Shown here: piece by piece, positions 7,647 through 13,689 of the stretch
Layout: each line of letters opens with the position of its first letter
Numbering within the stretch: the stretch's first letter is position 1
Assembly: GCA_947385875.1 (NCBI GenBank)
Contig: CANDMV010000031.1
Coordinates: forward strand, 1-33,870
Length of the DNA: 33,870 nucleotides
Origin: an uncultured Eubacterium sp.
GTDB lineage: Bacteria; Bacillota; Clostridia; Lachnospirales; Lachnospiraceae
Direction: 5' to 3'
Notes under the pieces: model-generated
Database searches by the model: none
The model's input: the letters and a program-made list of their open reading frames with translations, nothing else
Told to the model about the DNA's origin: nothing
Translations under genes and position numbers: made by a program

Positions 7647-8534
7647 TCAGGGATTTGTCGGCAGGTTGGTATGGGTGACAATGTTTAGGGTTTTACGGTA
7701 TTTTAATGGGGATATAGTCATATAGATTTTAAATGTTTTTTCAAAATGAGTCATTGTACCATAACCTACCTTGTCGGCAATCTCGGAGATGCTTAGGTTT
7801 GTTTCTTCTAAATATTTCTTGGCTTTTTGGATTCGGTGGATGTTCGTATATTCACTGATGGTATAGCCAGTGACTTCTTTGAAGGCGCGGCAGGCGTAAT
7901 ATTTGCTTAAATAAAATTTGCTGGCAAGCTCATCGAGTGACAGAGGCTGCTCACAGTGCTGTGACAGATAATCGGCGATTTCATAGACGTGCTTATTTTT
8001 GCCGACGTCTGCGCCGACCGGGCTTTCCTGCGTATAGGAGCTGAGGTCTCTTGTCAGGCTTAAAAAGTAAGAAGTTACGGCGAGTTCCACGGCCTGTTTG
8101 TAATTATGCTTTTTTTCTTTGCATTCGCGCTTAAACAGGTAGTAAAAATCCATGAAATGTTCCTGCTGCTGCGGTGTGAGATGGTAGACGCCGTAGTGCT
8201 GGTGGAAAAAACGTACTAGCTGGAGGGGCGGGTATTTCCTGTCTAGTTCCTGCATTTTGTCGCTGTTTACATAGAGGATGATCCGGTTATGCCCGGTATC
8301 GTCAGCGGAAACTGATTTCGTCATATGAATCAGGTTCGTATCTACGAGAATCAGATCGCCCTTTGAGGCTACAAAATTGCGGTTATTAAAGAAGAAGAGA
8401 CGTTCTCCTTCCAATATGTAAAAGATTTCGTATTCATTGTGAAAATGCTTCACGCGCATGTCGAATTTCCCATAGCGGATCATGTGTTCCAGGGAAATGC
8501 CGTTGACAGTGTCGAAGTAAGTTATTTTCTCCAA
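7647..8534 (-). CDS. AraC-family transcriptional regulator with cupin sensor domain
   Basis: One-component sugar-responsive regulator. An N-terminal cupin (FHNEYEIFYILEGE, then a DLILVDTNLIHMT strand pair) is followed by a C-terminal double helix-turn-helix (SLDELASKFYLSKYYACRAFKEVTG and SISEIADKVGYG...HFEKTFK). The start is decided by the RBS: AGGTG (8541-8545 on the minus strand) abuts the ATG at 8540 but sits 6 nt before TTG at 8534, giving a 295-aa protein beginning (M)EKITYFD. A longer TTG-initiated form from 8576 lacks an RBS. It is divergent from GH105 and lies between the TRAP and GH105 genes. It probably activates the paired GCAATATA promoters at 2338 and 4237, and perhaps GH105. Confidence 0.9.
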   Translation of the reverse strand: MEKITYFDTVNGISLEHMIRYGKFDMRVKHFHNEYEIFYILEGERLFFFNNRNFVASKGDLILVDTNLIHMTKSVSADDTGHNRIILYVNSDKMQELDRKYPPLQLVRFFHQHYGVYHLTPQQQEHFMDFYYLFKRECKEKKHNYKQAVELAVTSYFLSLTRDLSSYTQESPVGADVGKNKHVYEIADYLSQHCEQPLSLDELASKFYLSKYYACRAFKEVTGYTISEYTNIHRIQKAKKYLEETNLSISEIADKVGYGTMTHFEKTFKIYMTISPLKYRKTLNIVTHTNLPTNP

Positions 8535-8591
8535 AATCATCACCTTTTTCTGTTGTAATATGTATAAATTGTACAAATCTATAGGTAATAT

Positions 8592-8618
8592 TTTATAACG
8601 AAGAAGGAAAAATGTAAA
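8592..8618 (-). promoter_or_regulatory. Candidate promoter of the AraC gene
   Basis: Minus-strand TTTACA (8613-8618) and TATAAA (8592-8597) are separated by 15 bp, slightly short. It lies upstream of the AraC start in the divergent region shared with GH105. Confidence 0.35.
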
Positions 8619-8640
8619 CCTAAAATATGAATTATTTACA

Positions 8641-8680
8641 ATAAATGTAGGTAAAGGGTTACTTTTTACATTTATATAAT
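8641..8680 (+). promoter_or_regulatory. GH105 promoter with inverted-repeat operator
   Basis: ATAAATGTA (8641-8649) and TACATTTAT (8667-8675) are perfect 9-bp inverted arms flanking GTAAAGGGTTAC (8651-8662), itself nearly palindromic. A consensus -10, TATAAT, follows at 8675-8680. No good -35 is seen. The GTAAAGGG...TTAC core recurs in the perfect palindrome before the SDR gene (10011-10028). Confidence 0.5.
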
Positions 8681-8729
8681 AAAGTGCATAAAAAATGATT
8701 GAACGAGGATTTCATGAAAGGAGTATATG

Positions 8730-9845
8730 ATGAACATAGATAAAATAGAACTTAGAAAAAAACTGGATCTGGTTATTGACAAGCTGCTGAATCTGGGCGG
8801 GCCGGAAAATGAAGAGGAGCTGAAAACCGGAGGAGAAGCGATTGGATTTTTTAAGCGGGATTTTGGAATTAAGGAATGGGACTGGCCGCAGGGAGTAGGA
8901 ATATATGGCCTGTTAAAGATTATGCAGCACGATAAAAATGCTAAGTACAAAGAATTTCTGCATGGCTGGTTTGTACATAATATCGACCAGGGGCTGCCGT
9001 CAAGGAATATCAATACAACGACTCCGCTGCTGACGCTGTTGGAGTTAAATGAATACTATCATGACCCGAAATTCGAAGAGCTTTGTCTGGACTGGGCAAA
9101 CTGGCTGATGACCTGTCTGCCTAGGACAAAAGAAGGCGGTTTCCAGCATGTAACCAGCGCGAACGGCGACCGTCAGGGAGTACGTTTAAATGAAAGTGAG
9201 ATGTGGATCGATACATTATTTATGACGGTTCTGTTTTTAAATAAGATGGGGCAGGAGTATCAGAAGGATGAATGGATTAATGAGAGTATACACCAGATGC
9301 TGATGCATATTAAATATCTGTACGACAAAAAGACGGGATTGTTTTATCATGGGTGGACATTTAATGGGAACCATAACTTTGGAGGAATCTTCTGGTGCCG
9401 TGGAAATAGCTGGTATACATTGGGCAGCATGGAATATCTTGAGCTGTGCAGGGGCTCTTTGAATCCGGGAGTAAAGACCATTATTGTTGATACTTATAAG
9501 GCTCAGGTCTCGGCGCTTAAAGAGCTGCAGGGAAAGAGCGGCTTGTGGCATACGGTATTGACGGATCCGACCAGCTATGAAGAAGTATCCGGTACGGCAT
9601 CTATTGCAGCCGGAATTTTGAAAGGAATCCGCTTTGGCATTCTGGATGATTCTTATATGGTATGCGCGGAAAGAGCAGTCAACGCGATCTTAGATAATAT
9701 CGATGAAGATGGTACGGTATTAAATGTATCCGGCGGCACGGGAATGGGCATGGATGCAGATCATTATAAAAATATACTGATCGCGCCGATGGCATATGGA
9801 CAGGCGCTTACGATACTTGCGCTGGCAGAAGCGCTGCTGCATTAA
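8730..9845 (+). CDS. GH105 unsaturated rhamnogalacturonyl/glucuronyl hydrolase
   Basis: Cytoplasmic (alpha/alpha)6-barrel hydrolase that hydrates the unsaturated uronate left by polysaccharide lyases and releases the neighbouring sugar, typically rhamnose from rhamnogalacturonan disaccharide (YteR/RhiN type). No signal peptide. Motifs include DWPQGVGIYGLL, LPSRNINTTTPLL, the proposed catalytic Asp in EMWIDTLFM (about residue 161), FYHGWTFNGNH, GIFWCRGNSWYTLG and a C-terminal GTGMGMDADHY. The 371 aa length fits the family. AGGAG (8719-8723) is 6 nt before ATG 8730 and only 3 nt before the ATG at 8727. It is divergent from the AraC gene. The exact glycoside (rhamnogalacturonan, ulvan or glycosaminoglycan) is not proven; adjacent rhamnose mutarotase favours the first. 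Confidence 0.9.
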   Translation: MNIDKIELRKKLDLVIDKLLNLGGPENEEELKTGGEAIGFFKRDFGIKEWDWPQGVGIYGLLKIMQHDKNAKYKEFLHGWFVHNIDQGLPSRNINTTTPLLTLLELNEYYHDPKFEELCLDWANWLMTCLPRTKEGGFQHVTSANGDRQGVRLNESEMWIDTLFMTVLFLNKMGQEYQKDEWINESIHQMLMHIKYLYDKKTGLFYHGWTFNGNHNFGGIFWCRGNSWYTLGSMEYLELCRGSLNPGVKTIIVDTYKAQVSALKELQGKSGLWHTVLTDPTSYEEVSGTASIAAGILKGIRFGILDDSYMVCAERAVNAILDNIDEDGTVLNVSGGTGMGMDADHYKNILIAPMAYGQALTILALAEALLH

Positions 9846-9972
9846 TTTGTATGTATATTCTGCATATTGTCAGGGATAATAGCTGTGAAAGCATACAGCA
9901 CTTTAATGCAGCAGGTGAAATGGGGATGTGGACGGGGTCAGGAATCATAGCCGTGAATACATAACATTGGAT

Positions 9973-10028
9973 TATAATCGAAATTGTTTCGCGATGAGAC
10001 TGTTATGGAAGTGTAAAGGGATTTACAC
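9973..10028 (+). promoter_or_regulatory. SDR promoter region with perfect operator palindrome
   Basis: A TATAAT (9973-9978) lies inside the palindrome GATTATAATC. Downstream is GTGTAAAGGGATTTACAC (10011-10028), a perfect 7-bp inverted repeat with a 4-bp centre, placed about 30 bp past the likely start site, as for a blocking repressor. Its core matches that upstream of GH105. The rest of the 9846-10058 gap shows no gene. Confidence 0.45.
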
Positions 10029-10058
10029 GGATCAGCTTGATATGTGGAAGGAGAAAAA

Positions 10059-10862
10059 ATGGGTATTTTAGATAGTTTTTCACTGCAGGGAAAGGTCGCG
10101 TTAGTGACTGGAGGCACCTATGGCATTGGTTTTACGATCGCAGAGGCTTATGCCAGGGCAGGAGCAAGGGTAGCATTTAACTGTCGTGGACAGAAGCACC
10201 TGGATGAAGCGATGGCTGTGTATCATGAAAAAGGAATTGACGCGAAAGGCTACCTGTGCGATGTGTCAGATGAAGCTGAAGTGCAAAAGATGGTTATGGA
10301 AATCAAGAAAGATCTGGGCAGCGTTGACATTCTGGTGAATAATGCCGGTATTATTAAGCGAATTCCGATGCTTGATATGAGTGCAGAAGAGTTTCGGCAG
10401 GTGGTGGATATTGATCTAAATGCCACATTTATTGTATCGAAAGCTGTGCTGCCGGATATGATTGATAAAGGGCATGGAAAGATTATTAATATTTGTTCTA
10501 TGATGAGCGAGCTTGGCAGGGAGACAGTGTCCGCTTACGCAGCGGCAAAAGGTGGACTCAAGATGCTGACAAAGAATATCTGCGCAGAATACGGATGCTA
10601 TAATATCCAATGTAATGGAATCGGCCCCGGTTATATAGCGACTCCTCAGACAGAACCGCTGCGTGAAAGACAGCCGGATGGAAGCAGGCATCCGTTTGAT
10701 GAGTTTTTGATGGCAAGGACGCCGGCTGCGCGCTGGGGAAGGCCGGAGGATCTGACAGGGCCGGCAATCTTTCTGGCATCTGAGGCTTCAGATTTTGTGA
10801 ATGGGCAGATTCTGTACGTGGATGGCGGGATTATGGCTTATTTTGGGAAGCAGTGTAATTAA
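10059..10862 (+). CDS. SDR oxidoreductase, gluconate 5-dehydrogenase/KduD type
   Basis: NAD(P)-dependent reductase of the classical short-chain family. Best guess: interconversion of a keto-uronate intermediate such as 5-keto-4-deoxyuronate-derived ketose and 2-keto-3-deoxygluconate, or 5-ketogluconate reduction. Visible: TGGTYGIG cofactor loop (about residues 17-24), CDV, NNAG, catalytic Ser147 in ICSMMSELGRETVSAYAAAKGG with Tyr160 and Lys164, and the C-terminal GRPEDLTGPAIFLASEASDFVNGQ...VDGG. Start ATG 10059 follows GGAAGGAG; the in-frame GTG at 10044 overlaps that RBS and is rejected. 267 aa is normal length. It is separate from GH105 by 213 bp with its own operator, and ends at a strong hairpin. 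Confidence 0.88.
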   Translation: MGILDSFSLQGKVALVTGGTYGIGFTIAEAYARAGARVAFNCRGQKHLDEAMAVYHEKGIDAKGYLCDVSDEAEVQKMVMEIKKDLGSVDILVNNAGIIKRIPMLDMSAEEFRQVVDIDLNATFIVSKAVLPDMIDKGHGKIINICSMMSELGRETVSAYAAAKGGLKMLTKNICAEYGCYNIQCNGIGPGYIATPQTEPLRERQPDGSRHPFDEFLMARTPAARWGRPEDLTGPAIFLASEASDFVNGQILYVDGGIMAYFGKQCN

Positions 10863-10883
10863 AAAATAGTTAGTGAGCAGGAT

Positions 10884-10935
10884 GCTGCCGCTTTTACAGT
10901 CTTTGTAGGCTTCTGACTGTATGAGCGGCAGCTTT
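10884..10935 (+). terminator. Hairpin terminator after the SDR gene
   Basis: Arms 10884-10901 (GCTGCCGCTTTTACAGTC) and 10915-10932 (GACTGTATGAGCGGCAGC) match 16 of 18 pairs around a 13-nt loop. Only a short T run follows, so termination may be partial. Confidence 0.65.
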
Positions 10936-11070
10936 GTACCCGCAGGGCATGATACGGGGAAATTCCCAAATTAAATCAACGGCGCTGTGTGGCGGTAGTA
11001 CACGTCTAACGCGAACCAGAATAGAATGTAGAAAGCCCGCTGCGACTCATAAGTTTGGGACAAATTCTGC

Positions 11071-11117
11071 ATATCATGCCCTGTGGGTACATCTTGCGGA
11101 AAGCATTTGTGAGAGCA
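11071..11117. repeat. Dispersed repeat, copy E
   Basis: 11071-11094 is identical to window positions 1-24; GGAAAGCATTTGTGAGAGC is a diverged form of the core. It lies directly next to the stop codon of the minus-strand gene at 11126. The remainder of the 10936-11070 gap is unassigned. Confidence 0.6.
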
Positions 11118-11125
11118 TCTCCTTA

Positions 11126-11785
11126 TCAAAGACAGCGGATTTTGCTCCCTTCTGTAATCTCCCTGTCTGAATGCAGCACAAATAAGTCAGAGTCCTTAAT
11201 CTTCCCATCATTAAGATCGACAGCAGCATAGTTTTCATCTTCAAAAAATATATCAATATATTTCATTTTACAGACCAGTTCATTTCCGAGAATACTTTTT
11301 TTCTCATGTACCAGATAGACAAAAGTGTGGCCCATCTCATCCTTATGGACTGCGTTTGCCGCGATGCATGGATATTTTTTGGTCTTCTGCTCTTTTATAA
11401 CAAGCACCTGCGCGCCGTCTTTATAGTCGTTTGGATTGATGTCGAAATATACAGTCAGTATATTTTTGGGGGCATCGTAGGACAGGCGTGAGATCGGAAG
11501 CGGGATTCTGTCTGCTCCGGCTGCTTTTACGAGCATCTCATCTCCTTTTTGAAGCATATGGCCTTCGGGAGTCAGATAGGCGATAATTTCACTGCCGTTT
11601 ACAATCCCTTTTCCTTCTAGCCAGTGAGTCAGCTCATGGTTTTCCAGAATACAGGTATCTACATTTGCGATTTGGCAGCTTTCAAAATAATGCTCCACAA
11701 AAATCATAAGATACATAAATAATAATATGATGATCAAAATCAATAGATATTTTTTGTTTGGTTTTCTAGTGTCTGCAGTAGTCAT
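11126..11785 (-). CDS. Membrane-anchored HlyD-like protein of unknown role
   Basis: 219 aa with one transmembrane helix (about residues 13-31) and an outward-facing, beta-rich domain of about 185 residues. The segments GSEIIAYLTPEG, DGAQVLVIKEQ and the last EITEGSKIRCL resemble the barrel-sandwich and distal domain of membrane-fusion/HlyD adaptors, but the coiled hairpin of a full adaptor is absent. RBS GGAGGA is 10 nt before the ATG. It is the last gene of the ABC operon, separated from the second permease by a conserved-looking stem-loop. A role in assembling or stabilising the transporter, or signalling to the two-component system nearby, is speculation. I recognise no named family with confidence. 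Confidence 0.75.
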   Translation of the reverse strand: MTTADTRKPNKKYLLILIIILLFMYLMIFVEHYFESCQIANVDTCILENHELTHWLEGKGIVNGSEIIAYLTPEGHMLQKGDEMLVKAAGADRIPLPISRLSYDAPKNILTVYFDINPNDYKDGAQVLVIKEQKTKKYPCIAANAVHKDEMGHTFVYLVHEKKSILGNELVCKMKYIDIFFEDENYAAVDLNDGKIKDSDLFVLHSDREITEGSKIRCL

Positions 11786-11808
11786 ATATGAGATCCTCCA
11801 ATGTGATG

Positions 11809-11851
11809 CCCGCGAACGAAAAAGTTATCTAAAATCATTAGCGTTCACGGG
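11809..11851 (-). other. Intercistronic stem-loop in the ABC operon
   Basis: CCCGCGAACG (11809-11818) pairs with CGTTCACGGG (11842-11851), 9 of 10 positions, with a GCCCGC/GCGGGC alternative pairing. It lies between the second permease and the HlyD-like gene. There is no T tract, so it may protect the upstream mRNA end or lower expression of the last gene. Confidence 0.5.
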
Positions 11852-11887
11852 AATATGCGGGCAATAGCTTTGGTATAGTAAAAGCTG

Positions 11888-12739
11888 TTATTTTTCAATG
11901 CCGATATGTCCGATCCCGGCTTCCAGGTCTTCCCTGCCATATAAGAATATTAAGACAGGGGGAAGCATCATGATGAACGCGGCTACGAATGAGCTTCCAA
12001 GTGTATCTGGCGTCAGATTCGGAAAAAAGAGCGCCAACGGGAAATGAGATTCATCCTGAATAAAAAACATGGGCTGCTCTACGGTATTCCAGATTTCTAA
12101 TATTTGCAGTACAGTGACTGCTGCAATGCCGGATTTTCCAAGCGGCAGCCCGATGTGTAAAAATACCTGAATCGAACCCGCTCCATCGATTTTTGCCGCT
12201 TCGATCAGTTCATCCGGTACATCTTCAAAAAAGCGGGTCATGACAAATACTGGAAATGTGGAAAAGATGCATGGCAGTATAAATGCCCAAGGTGTATTTA
12301 AAAGTTCTAATCTATCCAGCATAAAGTAGTTCGACAGCATGGTGACCTGAAACGGCAGCATCATCAAAAGAATATAAATGGTAAAGACAGATTTTTTCAG
12401 CGGAATTTTTTGCTTTGCAAATGCCCATGCGGCAGGAATGGCAGTCAGTACCTGACCTGTGACAATCAGTGCAGTATCTTTGACGGAATTCCAAAACATC
12501 GTATAGAATTGTCCGCAGTATAAAAATAAATCTGCATAAGGCGAAAGACTGGGCCTTGCGGGCATTAGCACGAAAGAAGCAAAAGAGCTGCCGTCTAATA
12601 CACCGCCATAAGTAATCCCGGCTTCACTAGTTTCCATAAATGAGCTGATCAGAATCAGCAGCAGCGGCAGCAGTATAAGGCCTGCGGGAAACAGCAGCAA
12701 CACTGTACTGCGAGGATAGAATTTTTTATTCTTGTTCAT
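11888..12739 (-). CDS. Sugar ABC transporter permease, MalG/CUT1 type
   Basis: Inner-membrane permease subunit of a carbohydrate importer, 283 aa with six predicted helices. The EAA loop that docks the ATPase is seen as DELIEAAKIDGAGSIQVFLHIGLPL. Start ATG 12739 follows GGAGGA with 6-nt spacing and overlaps the upstream permease by 14 bp; a longer reading frame from 12817 overlaps that gene further and has no RBS support. It pairs with the MalF-type permease. No ATPase gene is present, so a shared MsmK-like ATPase from elsewhere is probably used. Confidence 0.92.
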   Translation of the reverse strand: MNKNKKFYPRSTVLLLFPAGLILLPLLLILISSFMETSEAGITYGGVLDGSSFASFVLMPARPSLSPYADLFLYCGQFYTMFWNSVKDTALIVTGQVLTAIPAAWAFAKQKIPLKKSVFTIYILLMMLPFQVTMLSNYFMLDRLELLNTPWAFILPCIFSTFPVFVMTRFFEDVPDELIEAAKIDGAGSIQVFLHIGLPLGKSGIAAVTVLQILEIWNTVEQPMFFIQDESHFPLALFFPNLTPDTLGSSFVAAFIMMLPPVLIFLYGREDLEAGIGHIGIEK

Positions 12740-13601
12740 AGTAATTCCTCCGTTTCTGCCAGAAAAAGCCGATCTGCAGTCCTGCGACGAGCCACGAGGC
12801 AATAAAGACAATGACAAGGGCTGCTGCGGTTATTTTTCCAAATTCCATATTTGTAAACCAGTTGTTTAACAGATGCTGTATCATATAAATGTTTTTGTGT
12901 GGATAGTCGCCGGAAATCAGGTATATGTCCCGGAATACTTTGAAGGTGTTTAACACTGCCAATACGCAGACGGTGAACCCCAGCGGCTTTAGCAGCGGCA
13001 GGGTAATATAATAAAACTGTTTTTTTGAGTCCGCGCCCTCCATTGCCGCTGTTTCGTACAGAGCCGGATGAATGGATGACAGGCCTGCCAGCCACAGTAC
13101 CATCGTATAACCGAAGTTTCTCCAGAGATAGGTTGCTGTTACTACAAGCATGGAATACGTCGAATTCATCCAGTCTATTTTAGACATGCCGAAAAAATCG
13201 AGCAGCGCGTTTATAAGTCCGTATTCATGAAAAAATATTTTCCATATGCCGGTCAGCGCTGCTACCGGGATTGCCAGCGGCAGCAGGTAGAGCAGTGTGA
13301 GTATGGAGCTTTTGGATGTGTATCTGGCTTTTTGATGCAGCAGGACAGCAGCGCCAAGGGATGATGCCAGTAAAAGCGGTGTGCTGCATAGAAGAAAGGC
13401 CAGTGTATTTTTGCCGGCTAATAGAAAGCTGCTGCTTTGGAGCAGCTTGGAATAGTTTTGTGCGCCGGTATAATTTCTGCCCATATCATCCATAAAGCTT
13501 CTTTTTATCACATCCATAAATGGAATGAGATAAAAGAAAAGGACGCCTATGAGGCTTGGGAGAAGAAAAAGTATATTTTTCCATTTCTTGATGGCATTCA
13601 T
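12726..13601 (-). CDS. Sugar ABC transporter permease, MalF/CUT1 type
   Basis: 291-aa permease with six helices beginning ILFLLPSLIGVLFFYLIPF. The EAA docking motif is YETAAMEGADSKKQFYYITLPLLKPL in part, with the conserved Glu-Ala-Ala and Gly spacing. It lies 88 bp after the solute-binding protein and overlaps the second permease, so the pair is co-translated. Together with the second permease it forms the membrane channel of a CUT1-family importer. The substrate is unknown, though such systems usually carry oligosaccharides. Confidence 0.92.
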   Translation of the reverse strand: MNAIKKWKNILFLLPSLIGVLFFYLIPFMDVIKRSFMDDMGRNYTGAQNYSKLLQSSSFLLAGKNTLAFLLCSTPLLLASSLGAAVLLHQKARYTSKSSILTLLYLLPLAIPVAALTGIWKIFFHEYGLINALLDFFGMSKIDWMNSTYSMLVVTATYLWRNFGYTMVLWLAGLSSIHPALYETAAMEGADSKKQFYYITLPLLKPLGFTVCVLAVLNTFKVFRDIYLISGDYPHKNIYMIQHLLNNWFTNMEFGKITAAALVIVFIASWLVAGLQIGFFWQKRRNYYEQE

Positions 13602-13689
13602 AAGTTCGCTTCTTTCTATTGTTGCTTATTTAATAATTTGATGGTATCGCTACAAGCTGACAGTTCTCCTTCGGCTTCAATGTAACGAA

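Noticed and set aside
10934..11170. 78-codon plus-strand reading frame after the SDR terminator
   Set aside because: Runs through the dispersed repeat and into the opposite-strand gene; no RBS and no protein-like pattern.
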